Positions 1 to 12,189 of a DNA stretch of 64,000 nt are shown in pieces. The stretch comes from Meandrina meandrites (Eukaryota > Cnidaria > Anthozoa > Scleractinia > Meandrinidae), in contig OY855905.1 in assembly GCA_963693305.1 (NCBI GenBank), forward strand, positions 47,996,444 to 48,060,443, read 5' to 3'. Below the pieces are notes generated by a model, which was given only the letters and a program-made list of their open reading frames with translations, searched no databases and had not been told where the DNA came from. The translations under genes and the position numbers were made by a program. How positions within the stretch are numbered: position 1 is the first letter of the stretch; the number at the start of each line of letters is the position of its first letter.

Positions 1-2168
1 AATTGTAAAAAGGTATTTGAGTGCCAAAAAGTTGTTTAAATACCAGACGTTTCGGGCTTCGCCCTTCATCAGTGGTAATAATAACGTTGTCTTGAACAAC
101 ACGACAGAACTAATGTTTAAAAGTAACGTTCAAAGCCCAGCGTGCGCAGAGACGCGCGCGCAGTCTAAATGAATGTAAAGTTGATGTTCATCATCATTTT
201 TAAGCGATGACGTCATCGCTTAATGTCGTCGTGCAAGTGGACGGGATCTGTTGCGTGCGATCGACCGATCTGTAGAACCGAATAGGACTGGGAACTAACT
301 ACAGAAATAAACGTCAGTGTCAGTAGAAAAGAAATCAAGTTTAACTCCACAAGAAATCGCCGCGTAGAACTCAAAACAAAATACTCTCGGGCAGTTAGAA
401 AGGACTAATTCAAAGTATAAATGAAAGAAACAAATTATATTTGATAAGTTCTATTAGATTTAGTAAACAGAAATCTTAACATTCTTTTAAAGAAAAGGGC
501 CGGTGTAAACAATTTCAAGACGAAAAACACATCCATGAAGTCCATTCGAGTCGCCATAGATCGCTTTCTTCGCTCGCCACCAAACAACAAGCCTTGTTCC
601 TGAACTTTGAACGCTATTTAAACACTTGAAAGCTTCCGAAGCCGTCTTTTTTCCTTGCATTTGAACGGTTGAATATTTCAAGGTTGATTTTCGTTAACAG
701 TTGACCACAGTTTGTCGTTTGTGTAGCTGCCAAATTTCATTCAGCTCATTCAGTGATGTAATAATCAGGTGATCACGGCCCGCGTATGACCGGAAGTTGT
801 ATGCTCTTTTGACCGCTTTGTAAAGTTGTTGAAATTGTTTTTTTTTTTTTTTTTTTTTTACAACAACAACAAAACTTTATTTACTTAATAATATTATTTA
901 CAATATTTTCACCTCCCGCAATTAGCCAAGCTATTCGAGGCGGGAGGTGAAGAAGAAAATGAAGAAGAAATAAAAATAGTTGAAATAAAAAGAAGAAATA
1001 AACGTCAGTGAAGAAGAAGAAGAAATAAAAATAGTTGAAATAAAAATTGGCGGCAAAAACCCGGTTTTAGAATTTACTAAAATTTACTATTTCGACCTTG
1101 TTGGATATGAAGTGTTCATAACCAACTCGCGCTACGCGCTCGTTGGTTATTTATCACTTCATATCCAACGCGGTCTCATGGAATAATTGTTAAATAGTAA
1201 CAATCAATAAATAAACGACACGTAATGCATGCAGAAGCGATGACGTTTTACAAAGGGTCTTAAATAATTTTTAGCAAATTTGTCAAAAAATTAAGGTAAA
1301 TAAATAAAAGTAGCTTCCTGTAAAATTTGTAATTAAACATTATTTCGAACAACTCAACGTCAACTTGTCATAAGAGTAGAGATTCCCTTTAAAAATATCG
1401 GAACTCCTCTTTCTTTCCTCCAAGTTTTAAGGATTTAGAATTGACTAGTCACGCGCGTGTTCCCCTCTAAAAAATTCACCATTAGCATTGCAAAACGCTC
1501 CAAAATGGCTGGCCACCAAAAACCGCATTCAGCAAGTACTTAAACAAATGCTCTAGATCTGTAGTTAATAAGGACCCCCTTTAACAGTCTCATTTTGTAG
1601 AACTTTGATCATCGTCGTGGACTCGACGAGGCGAGAGGGACTATCAAATGAAAAAATGGGGATGCTCGTCGTCTCGCTTAGTGGTGCATGTAAATTACGG
1701 ATTTTGGTTTCACTCAGGGTGTTCAGTACACAATGCTGCTATTTTTGTCTGTTAAGGTCTCGTTGCACATTACTACGACCTCAATTTATTCATGATGAAT
1801 CGCAGATAAAAATAATATAATAACCATGTATACAATTATACTTGAGAAAGGTTCACAACCACGCTAGTGTCTCTGTAGCGAGAAGCCAAAAAGGGCAAAA
1901 TTTCGGATTAGCAATAGAGTAGTGAGATCTGAGCTTCTGTACCATGACCGCTTTTTCATTGATTTCTGTCTTTATATTGAATATTTCAAAAAACTAACCC
2001 AATATCCTACAGTTAATTCCCTAGCCCTAGCAACAACCTGGCAAAGAATGAGCAACTGAAATTCGATTTGTTGACCGTGGCCACGATTTCTTTGATTTTT
2101 ACTAACACTTCATGACGTCATGAACAAGACAAATTCGAGATGGCGGCTGTTTGGACAGCATGATAGAA
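1..2168. other. gene-free left edge with repeat fragments
   Basis: No exon was recognised on either strand. The first 100 bases hold a fragment with the motif CGTTTCGGGCTTCGCCCTTC, which looks like a retroelement end, though I cannot assign it. A poly-T run at about 839-859 and GAAGAAGAAATAAA repeats at 950-1040 follow, then a hairpin at about 1100-1169. The next exons of gene E (GTPase and beyond) would be expected on the minus strand in or beyond this stretch, but no P-loop sequence is visible here. They either lie left of base 1 or are lost. Confidence 0.5.
1100..1169. repeat. short near-perfect inverted repeat (hairpin MITE)
   Basis: The arms GTTGGATATGAAGTG and CACTTCATATCCAAC, continued by AACCAAC/GTTGGTT, enclose a short GC-rich centre. 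This is a compact palindrome typical of a foldback MITE. No gene is involved. Confidence 0.6.
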
Positions 2169-2204
2169 TCATAAAGGAATGTACAACCACAAGATTCCAC
2201 CAAC

Positions 2205-2567
2205 CTTAGTTTTTAAAATCTTCCTCCATTTTCTACAGAATTTTCCAGAGATGTCGTGTCCATCTAGAGCCTCTTGGTAAGCATCAAGACAGGCATCAAC
2301 TTCCTCCCCTCCTTTGCTTGAATTCATTAAAGAAATGGCATGTCTAAACTTGCGCATGATCTTATTGGCTTGCTGACTAAATTCTAGCACGTCATCATCA
2401 TCGTCGTCCCCACCACTTTCTTCATACTTTTGCACGAGAGACTGGGCGCTACGGAGATCATCAAAGCACAGCTCCAACAAGTCTTCAGTGGCAGTCGACA
2501 ACGTGTGTTGAGTCGGTAGCTCTGCTGTTGGAATGCCGGCAGCGGCATTGATTGGCAGAAGCTCAAA
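2205..2567 (-). CDS. gene E fourth coding exon (FAT-like helical segment)
   Basis: After the acceptor CTCCAACAG the exon opens with FELLPINAAAG and ends KILKTK before a GTTGGT donor. It has three more codons than the C and D exons. It shares CFDDLRSAQ, the phase, and the DACLDAYQEALDG block with them. Confidence 0.85.
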
Positions 2568-4770
2568 CTGTTGGAGGGAAATCAATCAATACATGCTAAT
2601 TGTACAACAAATGATGAATATGTAAAGCGTATAACACTGTTGTTTTTATATTCCCAACTTGTGGAAAGTAGAAGTGATCCTCGCACTCAGTGAAAAGTAA
2701 CCTTTAACGTAGTTGCAAAGAAACCTTTGAATTTAGATTCAATTCCATAAAATTCTCCACTGCTGAGCTATCAAACTACTACGAGCAGTAAGTAATAATT
2801 AATTCAGAAGAAAAGTTACCTGTAATGGAATTCCTTTACCGCCATTAATGTCCTTCATTCTGGAAGGAAAGTCCTCAATTAATTTCACCAAATCATCCAG
2901 AGTAGTTGGTAGCTTATCTGGTAACTCTGTGGCGTAATACTTGATTGAGATATCTGCAGTGTCTTTGCACTTTGATGTAAGCTTTTGTAACTCAGCCTTT
3001 AAACCAATATTTGCGGCTTGAACAGTAATATCTCCTTCAGCACTCCCCTGGATGTCAACTCTACAAAAATAATGTTAAACAAAAAGCTCTAAGAAATTTA
3101 GAACCGCGCGGTTAATGTTTAACCACGTTCTTCGGCTTGAGCGGTAAGGCGCGGAACAGCAAAAATCGGACTGCCACAAGCGACCGAGGTGTGCGCGAGT
3201 CACGAAGTTTGCGTGGGCTGAGTAGTATGCCAAAATTTCCCTCATTTCGTCATTAATTTTTGATTTAATTTACATACCCAGAAAAATACCTGCTTAGGCT
3301 TGCAATTATTGGCTCCTAGAACTTAAAGCCTTGCTGTTAAGGTTATGCTGCATTTCACTGGTAACTGTAGACACGAAGTCACTTGCTCAATATGTGGCAC
3401 AAAAACTGATAACAACGACTACACACGAACTGTATTATTGCACAAAAATTAACAGCTTTCTTCCATGAAAGTCAAGGTTCAGTTTTTTAATAGCTTTGCG
3501 GCACAAGTGAAGGACAGGCAAAGAAGTCACACGCGTCACATAATCTGAGTCTTACGTCATTCACGGCTATATTTAGCACAGTGGTTATTTCCCCACCAAT
3601 GACGTAATTCTTACATGATATGGCACGTTCTAGTTTACCTGGCAAATATTCGATCTGTTAAGATGTCATTCACATTTCTAAACACGCTTCAGTGACACAG
3701 GAAGATCAATTTACTTCACTCTAAAAGTATAAAACTATTCGGAAAATTACAGCTAAATCGGCAACTCTAGCTCCTGCTGCAACCACTACAAATTCCATGA
3801 ATGACGTAATGATGACGTGTGTCCCGTGCCTTGACACGTTCTCGCTGGATTTGCAATTTTTGATTCGATTCCACAAATATAACGAAACGCTTGAATGACA
3901 CACGAAAAATAATTCGTTTCTCGTCTTCTGGTCAAACATAATTTTATTTACTCGAGTCACATAATAGTATATCAAGAATGTATTCAAGATCACCACTGAT
4001 AGCATAGTTCAAAACATTGCATGAATGACGTATTGGTCTTAATTAATAAATTCCTTGCGTGTTAAAATAGGTTTCTGATTTGCAACATGAACATTCATTA
4101 TTCGCCCCGAGACTAATTAACGCTTGTATTACACGGCTAGAAATATAATCCCACTTAACAACGTACAGCCTTCATAATATTTTAAGTTTGTGTTCTGACA
4201 AGAAAAGAACAAAAGTCAAAGGTTGCGCGATTTAACCAAGTGCAGTCTTTTATCCAACCTTTCCCTCTCCTTAGCCTTTCACCCTACCAATCCGTCCCCT
4301 CGCGCAACACATCCCTCACCCTTCCCTCCCTCTCCTCCCTTTATAACGGGTAAGGCAGCTGTGCGGGCTTACCAGCCCCTTCCCCCTCCCTTTTACTCCA
4401 CTCCCTCCCCTCCAGCCTTTATAACGGGTAAGGCAGCTGTGCGGGCTTGCCAGCCCCTTCCTCTCCCTTTTACTCCACTCCCTCCCCTCCAGCCTTTCAT
4501 GCTTTTCTCCCCGGTCCATCGCGCATTCTGCTCCTCGCCTTTTACGTGTGGTGGTGTTGGTCGAGCGGAGTCTCGGGGTGAGTAACTGTGACCAAAAACG
4601 AAAACAAAATAACCACGAGTGAATAATGAACCAGGACGGCCTTATAGGCCGCCTGGTTAATGAAATTGGTCAAACCAGCCATCAACTTTCGATGGTGTTG
4701 TTGTTGCTATTGATGATGATGATGATGAGGACAAAAAAAATAGCGACGAAGATGACATCACAAGATTACT

Positions 4771-4801
<31 letters not shown>

Positions 4802-7800
4802 CTTTATTAATGTGTCGATGCAGTCTAGCCGAGGGTCGAAACCCTCTACTAATAGGGGACACATAAAATTAATAAAATAAATTATAAAAGTTAAAAACCT
4901 AAATTTGCTATTTATAATAAAAAGAGACTAAAATTTAACTACATTATTTACAATAATTCTAACAATTCTAAAATAAGTTATTCGTAAGTACCGATTACGT
5001 GCTACATAAGACACAGCTCTCGCATTCATGTTCAATTTTCTTTGAAAGGTTAATTAACGTGATCTGTCTTTTGAAAGATTGTAGAGACGGTAAGTTTTTT
5101 AAGTTAGTTGAGAGTCGATTCCACAGCATAGGTCCAATATATCTTAACGAGTGTTTTCCATAGGTGACAGTGTTAAATCTGGGAATGTGGAAATCTGCGC
5201 CTCTAAGGTTGTAAGTGGAACTTTTCAATGAGAACAAATTTTTGACGTTTGGAGGGCACAAATCATGCTTCACTTTGAACATCAAGCAAGCTATATCCTG
5301 CAGCCTTCTTTCGTACAGAGATTTTAAATTAGCTTTCTTTAGCAGTACCTCATATTTAGATTTGGTATCTCTGAATACCGCACGCAAACCCCTCTCCTGG
5401 GTGCGTTCGAGTTTTCTCTTGTCACTTGCTCGGCAGAAATGCCAGGTAAGATGGCAATAGGTGAGATACGGAAGAATTGCAGCCTTAAAAAGGTGTAGTT
5501 TCGCAACAGTGGGTACTAAGTTCTTGAGTTCATTCACGTTCTTGAGTTCATTCACGATTACTTCTGCGTAGTGGGCACGCGTGTCCCGTTCCTGACTCTC
5601 CCCCACCACCAACCCCCCCCCCCCCCTCCACCCCCACTCCAGAAAGAAATGGCATACTTAATGAGTTAATTATTGAAGTTTAGTCTACTCGTCATAGTTC
5701 TATAAGCGACATAGCCGCTTAGCGGATGGCAGCCCACTAAACAATCGCAATAGTGCACTCTGCACTAAAAAATGAGCAACATAGTCTCATTCAACATACA
5801 TAAAGATACCTACTTTTCTGAAGTAGAAGACGATTTAATCGACAGGCTTGCAACCATTTCTGCGCCATATCTTACACCTCTTACAAAATGTGTCCCAAGA
5901 CAATGTTTTAGATGACCACTAGCCACTTCATCCAATACTTTCGTATATCCATGCTTTGTTTCATTTTCCTGAGAAGGAATATAATGTTATTTTTTTATAT
6001 ATTTAACTCCGACCAGAAATACCGATAAAAAGGCAGTAGACTTTGAATGCAGACCCTTCAACCCCTGCCTCATTTGAACCCAGTTCTTCCTCTCATGGAG
6101 AGTAATGGCTGAGAATGTTCTCGAACTTGGTTTGTGCTGACAAACTGACCATTGGAAGCACTTAGTATGATGGCTTGTTCTTATAATAATAAATAAATAA
6201 ATAAATAAATAAAAACTTTCATGTGGTAGCCTACATCACCAAGTGGTTCAAAGAAGGGTTCTCAATAAGGATAATAAAATCTGGAATTAAACTAAGGAAA
6301 ATTACTATCATCTTACTAATTTTAAAAATACTCATTGCTAAAATACAACTAAAAGACTTGTTTTAGGCTTGCAATTTTGAGGCGTATGCAATATCTAGCC
6401 CGAGTTTTTCTACACGTAGTTCTTGATCCTCATTAATGTTCCAAATGATAGCCTCTTTCAGTTTATTGTTTCAAACCCATCGAGAAATAGATGTAAGCTT
6501 CGAGCGGCCAAAGATGAAAGAAACCTGGCAGTTGATAAATGCAAAAAGCCACCACAAACTACTACCGCAGATATGTAAGTGCTTCTGGCGTTTTGGCACC
6601 AAAAAATTCCTACTTTCATAGCACCTCGACTTCTTCTTCGGGTGAACTTCGAGCTTTATGTTTCCCATGACGGACTGGCGAAGAACTTGGCGACGAACTT
6701 ACTTGGTTGATTGAAAACTTGTATCCTTGTTTATTTAAATGCCTGCCGAGTGTAGCTATCATCACTCTGTAAGCTGTCTGGTTCGAAGACAAGTCTATGG
6801 TGGCCCAGCATTATCATAGTAAAAAATGTAAGTTTTTGAGGAAAAAGGAATAAAAAATGGAAAGAAACTAAAAATATAAGCAATCAAAATACAAAAAAGG
6901 GAGAAAAAATAATATTGTAATAAGAATTAATAATACAAAGTAGAAAATATTTGTTGACAAAATTAAAAAGTAAAAAAAATAAGGAAAATAATTTAAGCAC
7001 TAAAAATATTTTGAAAAAAAATATAATCGAACAAAAAAAAAGAGAAAAAGAAAAAACATTGAAAATCAACAACGAAACTCAACATTGAAAATCAACATCG
7101 AAAATCAACATTGAAAATCAACATTGAAAATCAACATTGAAAATCGACATAGGAAAAAAAAACGTTATTTCCACGTGGCCTGTCGTTATCATAGACCAAG
7201 ATGCTTTGCACGCATATTCAATACTAGAGAGGTGATTGGAAGCTCCTGATACATCAAGGTTGTTTGGACGGTACTTGATATCTGCAGTATATAACCAAAG
7301 TGTACATATTGTGACCACGAGAGAGGAAAACACAAAGGGAACCATTTATTGTTCATAAGCCACATAGTGCAGTGGCCCATCGTTCTCATAGCCCGTGAAG
7401 ACTTTAATCAGCGGACTTCAGCCGAGCTTGAGACCCGGATGACTCATATCGAAGAGAAATCGCCCGAGAAATCTTAACAGTAACGTCCCACGTCCAAAAT
7501 GAGTAGAATGCGGAATCCTGACTGGGAAAAAGACGAGAACCTGAAAGCTGACATACAGAAATACGTGCTCCAAAACTTGACTCGCAAAGAAGTTCTAGAC
7601 TTTCTGGGTCGAGACTATCTGCAATATGCGTGGAGTCTTCCAACACTGAGGCGAAGGATGGCTCACTTTGGGGTGAAATATGTAGACTATGGAACAGACC
7701 TGAAAGTCGTAGAGAAGGCAGTCAAAGAAGAAACTAGTGGACCAGGGCAACTCTTGGGGTACCGATCAATGCACAAAAAGTTACGAGAGCACCACCATTT

Positions 7801-10344
7801 GGCAATATCACGAGGCTTGGTGTACGATGTCATGATGCCGATTGACCCTGAAGGTCTTGAGAGCTAAGGAAAAGTTGGACAAAAGAAGCGACACAGAGGG
7901 GCGACTGGCACATTTACATCACTGGTAAGATATCTGTTAGTGCGAGGGAGGCATGCAAGTCAAACCAAACACATGCGGGGCAAAATATATATTGTTTTCT
8001 GTTTAGACTTTTAACAAAATCTAAAACGGCTATGGAAGGCCTTCTTTTACCATTTGACTTGCATGCCTCGCATGCCTCACACGCTGGCTGGCGTATTGTA
8101 TGTAAAGCTTACACTCGCGAAACATGATCAGGTGTTTTTCGTGAACCTGTGAAAAATAGCACTAACCGATATCTTACCAGTGATGTAAATGTGCCAGTCG
8201 CCCCTCTGTGTCGTTTTTTTTGTCCAACTTTTCCTCGGCTCTCAAGACTTTCAGGGTCAATCGGCATCATGACATCGTACACCAAGCCTCGTGGTATTGC
8301 CAAATGGTGGTGCTCTCGTAACTTTTTGTGCATTGATCGGTACCCAAGAGCTGCCCTGGTCCACTAGTTTCGGTCATGATTCCGCATTCTACTCATTTTG
8401 GACGTGGGACGTTACTGTTTAGATTTCTCAGGTGATTTCTCTTCGATATGAGTCATCCGGGTCTCAAGCTCGGCTGAAGTCCGCTGATTAAAGTCTTCAC
8501 GGGCTATGAGAACGATGGGCCACTGCACTATGTGGCTTATGAACAATAAATGGTTCCCTTTGTGTTTTCCTCTCTCGTGGTCACAATATGTACACTTTGG
8601 TTATATACTGCAGATATCAAGTACCGTCCAAACAACCTTGAAGTATCAGGAGCTTCCAATCACCTCTCTAGTATTGAATATGCGTGCAAAGCATCTTGGT
8701 CTATGATAACGACAGGCCACGTGGAAATAACGTTGGTTTTTTTTTTCCTATTTCGATTTTCAATGTTGATTTTCAATGTTGATTTTCAATGTTGATTTTA
8801 AATGTTGATTTTCGATGTTGATTTTCAATGTTGAGTTTCGTTGTTGATTTTCAATGTTTTTTCTTTTTCTCTTTTTTTTCTGTTCGATTATATTTTTTTT
8901 TTCAAAATATTTTTAGTGCTTAAATTATTTTCCTTATTTTTTTTTTACTTTTTAATTTTGTCAACAAATATTTTTTGCTTTGTATTATTAATTCTTATTA
9001 CAATATTATTTTTTCTCCCTTGTTTCTATTTTGATTGCTTATATTTTTAGTTTCTTTCCATTTTTTATTCCTTTCTCCTCAAAAACTTACATATTTTACT
9101 ATGATAATGCTGGGCCACCATACAAGTCGTCAATTTTTTTTTCTTTAGGGCAGAACTTTTAGTTCGGCTGGCTCGTTTTCCTCTATTTTGTTGCGATATT
9201 TTTTTCTCTTCGCAAGACGTTTTCCGTAAATTTAGCCAGAACGAGGTGCTAATAATTGTATTTGGTTTCTTAGAACTATTTTTTAGGTGTTGTACTGTTG
9301 TTTCCCCAGCGAAAAACACGGTCGTTGTTTTCGTCTGCGTCTATTTGTAATGTGCAATGGTATTACAACTTTGCAACCGTGTTACACATTTTTGCAATCG
9401 TGTTACACGAAAGCTTCAATCCTTCATTAGCCAATCAAAATTAAGTAATTTTTTCATGTTTATTATTATGAAATTAAATAAAAAGAAAAAAATAAAATAG
9501 AACGTTACCTCTTATCTCTTACGTTTACCCATAAACGTTTGCTCTTTTTAGAAAGGATTTTATTAAACAGGCTTTACTAACTGGGATCCCTTTCTTTTAA
9601 ACAATTAAAATTTTTGGACACTTGGTAAAACTTTCACCGCGGTCAAACGTCTGAGGCTGTTTTTGTATTCTTATTTCGAGAGAAATCATTCATGTTTACG
9701 TGGAAGCATTTTAAATAGCTGCTGAGTGTAAATATATTTTCAGTTCTCTGAAAGGAGATTCTTTACTTTTAAAATGCTCCGCACCCGAACAAAATTGCTT
9801 TGATAATGGCGCCGACAGTCGGCATTTCGCCGTTTTCAAACAGCTAGAACTTTTTTAGTAAAGTTCCAAAAAATTTAGTAAACTAGGAGAATACTTCTTA
9901 AGTATCAAGCTTTGAACACTGAAAATGAAGTAGTTTTCTTGTTTTTTACGTTTTACCGCGGTGAAGGTAAAACTACTTATGAACTCTCCAATCACTTCTA
10001 CGCGTGATTAATATTTCTGTAAAGGACCATACCGTAACACATTTTAGAACAGCGAGAAGTTCCGTGGTTCCCTCTTTTGCATCCGTATCATTGAGATATT
10101 TTCCAGATCCTTGAACTTTCACAAGGCCAGCCTTGACTTTAAGGGAGAGGCTACCGGATATGCTGAGTAGATCTTTGACGTCACTGCTATTTCTGACGAC
10201 TTTGTACTTAAATGTAAACTGATTGATATTCATCTTCTTGGTGGGGATGTCTATGGGAAAGATGTCGATACCAGCAGTCGTGGTTCTGGCGTCATACGTC
10301 CGACCAATACAGAGAGTCGGAGCTGTGTACGCAGGAATATTCAT
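2205..10344 (-). CDS. gene E: SNTX/MACPF-like protein with FAT-like segment, 3' end outside window (partial)
   Basis: Four coding exons join in frame: 10344-10033 (312 nt), 5968-5814 (155 nt), 3060-2820 (241 nt) and 2567-2205 (363 nt). All have GT/AG borders and phases 0, 2, 0 that match genes C and D. The first exon begins MNIPAYTAP, almost as in C and D. The second carries the MACPF signature GTHFVRGVRYG. The third reads GSAEGD...LPDKLPTTL...GKGIPLQ, and the fourth is a helical, acidic FAT-like segment with a run of six aspartates. SNTX family members are perforin-like (MACPF/CDC superfamily) proteins, not all of them toxins. No signal peptide is visible, so a cytosolic protein is inferred. 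Beyond 2205 the GTPase exon found in C and D is not in the window. The ATG sits five bases after a splice acceptor, so a non-coding 5' exon lies upstream. Introns hold a LINE fragment, an IS3EU-like element and a MULE MITE. Confidence 0.8.
2820..3060 (-). CDS. gene E third coding exon
   Basis: The 241-nt exon has the acceptor TTTTTGTAG and the donor GTAACT. It encodes VDIQGSAEGD...ISIKYYATELPDKLPTTLDD, ending GGKGIPLQ. It aligns along its whole length with exons at 40394-40634 and 52924-52684. Confidence 0.85.
4340..4497. repeat. two-copy tandem repeat, about 78 bp
   Basis: Two nearly identical adjacent copies of a pyrimidine-rich unit begin TTTATAACGGGTAAGGCAGC. The open frame through it reflects the repeat, not a gene. 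Confidence 0.75.
4773..5612 (-). mobile_element. 5'-truncated LINE, reverse-transcriptase C-terminal tail and 3' end
   Basis: The minus-strand frame 5612-4995 encodes the conserved tail that follows the RT palm in CR1/L2-like and related non-LTR elements: FKAAILPYLTYCHLTWHFC, then RKLERTQERGLRAVF, and later LWNRLSTNLKNLPSLQSFKR. Downstream, on the same strand, a short 3' UTR ends in a (GATT)n run at 4773-4799, a typical microsatellite tail for such elements. The catalytic motif is absent, so this is a dead 5'-truncated copy. It sits in a gene E intron. Confidence 0.8.
5814..5968 (-). CDS. gene E second coding exon (MACPF signature)
   Basis: The exon is bounded by the acceptor CCTTCTCAG and the donor GTAGGT. 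At 155 nt it is exactly the length found in C and D. It encodes GTHFVRGVRYGAEMVASLS, matching the MACPF pattern GTH[FY]-x6-G. It is too short to stand out as an open reading frame. Confidence 0.85.
6187..6213. repeat. (AAAT)n microsatellite
   Basis: Six or more AAAT units, possibly the tail of another degraded minus-strand retroelement covering 6190-6350. Confidence 0.7.
6796..9122. mobile_element. IS3EU-like non-autonomous snapback DNA transposon
   Basis: Both ends carry the inverted repeat TATGGTGGCCCAGCATTATC and are flanked by the 6-bp direct repeat CAAGTC (6790-6795 and 9123-9128). A 6-bp duplication with TAT termini fits the IS3EU superfamily. The two halves are long inverted copies (about 6796-7525 with 8380-9122, and 7728-7915 with 8170-8370); the right arm lacks about 200 bp of the coding region. 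Each arm holds 15-bp direct repeats (TTGAAAATCAACA) and internal copies of the terminus-like motif GTGGCC...ATCATAG. It lies in a gene E intron. Confidence 0.75.
7499..7867 (+). pseudogene. N-terminal fragment of an integrase-like transposase
   Basis: The 122-residue frame reads LTRKEVLDFLGRDYLQYAWS, then SLPTLRRRMAHFG, GPGQLLGYRSMHKKLREHHH and RGLVYDVMMPIDPEGLES. This is the helix-turn-helix and 'GYR.M...LR' region that precedes the DDE/rve core in a group of animal transposases; the placement rests on remembered family resemblance. The frame ends at TAA where the inverted copy (8333-8109, minus) keeps an arginine codon and continues into GKVGQKKRHRGATGTFTSL. No catalytic core is present in either arm, so neither copy is functional. 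Confidence 0.6.
9633..9965. mobile_element. MULE-type MITE, copy 1 (333 bp)
   Basis: The inverted ends TTCACCGCGGTCAAACGT and ACGTTTTACCGCGGTGAA differ at one base. The perfect 9-bp direct repeat GGTAAAACT flanks the element (9624-9632 and 9966-9974). A 9-bp duplication points to a Mutator-like origin. A second copy is at 36363-36733. Confidence 0.85.
10033..10344 (-). CDS. gene E first coding exon (SNTX-like N-terminus)
   Basis: The exon starts at the ATG encoding MNIPAYTAPTLCIGRTYDAR, just inside a splice acceptor, and ends in TTACG followed by a GTATGG donor. It is two codons shorter than the matching exon in C and D. Confidence 0.85.
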
Positions 10345-10766
10345 CTTTCCTTAACTGTGAACTGATAAACATACGGAAAACCTAGTTATTCAGAAACAGC
10401 CGCTGTTGGCCGAAACCTCCCGTGCGACCATCTCTCGTAGGCAATCCTTTAAAATTTCTACCTCCCCAGTAATTCATATGCATTGGTGATTCGTTTAAAT
10501 GCACCTCACTCTAAATGTTTTGTTCGCTGAATAAATGTACTCGTTCTTCGAATTAAGTAAGTAAGCGAAAAAACAATGGATTTGAGTGAATCCTCGATTT
10601 TCAATGTCCTTTCAAGGTCGTGCTCGATATGTTACACGACCGCGTTTAGGGAGCCTGAGACGAAGCCGGATATGACGTCTACCCAGGAACCAAACATGAT
10701 GATAGCGTCTTGGTCAGTTCTCTGTATTTGTCTGAGTTGACGGAACAGAAATATGCATTATTGACC

Positions 10767-10898
10767 AAGCTTTAGGTCAAGATGGCTGGATATTGACCAA
10801 CTCCTTTTTGCTTTTTTATGGACTAAGACGAAGTCGAGGTCAATAAAAACGCAAAAAAGAACGAGACCAGTATCCAGCCATCATGACCGAACAAGCTT
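10767..10898. repeat. palindromic MITE
   Basis: Left arm AAGCTTTAGGTCAAGATGGC and a right arm that reads, in reverse complement, AAGCTTGTTCGGTCATGATG, both continuing into GGCTGGATA. No coding content. Confidence 0.65.
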
Positions 10899-11025
10899 CT
10901 ATTCAACTTTAGAAGGTCATTTGATGTGGCTTCGGCCAAAAAATCGACAAGTCAGCTTGAAAGATTATTCTCGTCCGACGGCACAGATTTCTTTCACCGA
11001 CAAACTCTCTCAATGCGACTTTTAA

Positions 11026-11618
11026 CCCTTTCGGTGCCAAAGTCGACTTTTGTCGACATTTGGTGTAGTGGTCATTGAACCACTTGTGACGTCATCAATT
11101 TGCACGTCAGTCAACTTTTCAGATAAACAAATGACAAAGCGAGGATAGATCTTTCCAAAGGACTGTGCATTTTGTATATCGACTGCATTCTGACAGAGCT
11201 AATCGAAAACAACACGCTCCGTTTTTGGTGCAAAATCGGTGCAGAAACAGGCCAACACACCTGGAATTGATCAACGTCCCCTTTGCAGGGTTTACCGATG
11301 ATTTCGTCCAAACTTTTCCTACCAGAAGGAAGGATGTGGAGAGTAAAAAGGAACGAGGATAAGGAAGCAGGAAAAAAAAAGAAGGAAAAGGAGCAAGAGA
11401 AAATTTGGAACGGTTTTAGCAAAAAAAAATTTGGCTTATGCGCATGCACCAAAGTGAAATTTTGTACATTGTTACACGAAATCTCTATCAAAATGTTGCT
11501 GCAATGTGAAAAAGTGCTTTAATAGCAAACTTTGGCCAAAATTAGCATCGTAACACGAAAAATTTGGTTAGACGGTTAAAAAAACGCGTTTTCCTCGGAA
11601 AATTCAGCAGTGAAAGGG
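11026..11618. mobile_element. piggyBac-like MITE (593 bp)
   Basis: The ends CCCTTTC and GAAAGGG are flanked on both sides by TTAA (11022-11025 and 11619-11622), the target duplication of piggyBac elements. The interior has no transposase. The inverted repeat is short, so confidence is moderate. Confidence 0.55.
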
Positions 11619-12189
11619 TTAAATTCGTTTCGAGCCTAATACGACAAATGTTCAGTTAAAAACCCCCAGCTTTTTATTTCACTTACCTGTAGGTTATAGT
11701 GTCGATAGTTTGACGACTATTCCGGCAGGGGAAATTTTCGTGCTGAGAATTAACATAAGTGGAACTAATAAACTCGCACTGGAGTTCGTCGACAAAATGA
11801 GTACAAGCCACTTTCACACCATACTTCCTGCCATTGAGTTTCTGATCGTCTCTCAAAAACACGCGAGAACATCCACGCAACGCGCGTTAACATCCGCGGG
11901 TGAACTGGGTACCATGTCTAAAAATAACTTAAAGGAAATTACCTTTGGAATAAGACCTATGTGGAGGATTAACTCTCTTACTTCATACTCTCTTGGTGGA
12001 AGTGAACATAGAGTTGGAAAGGAAACTCCAGGAAAGTTCAAGCGACGCTTGGGTAGTTTTTTTTTTTTTTATGGTAAGCTATTTTCCTCACCTACACGAC
12101 TCCCACGTGCATACGTCGTTTATATTTTTGCTCTAGTGAGAATGCATTTGGTAAGAGTTGCATGCCGAGTACACTCGACTAGTAGATAG

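Noticed and set aside
487..681. 64-codon minus-strand frame near the left edge
   Set aside because: No family recognised, no splice context, and surrounded by repeats.
4223..4585. Proline-rich 120-codon frame
   Set aside because: Produced by the C-rich 78-bp tandem repeat.
11710..12189. 159-codon plus-strand frame
   Set aside because: No recognisable domain, a poly-T run inside, low-complexity ends and an overlapping minus-strand frame; probably chance.
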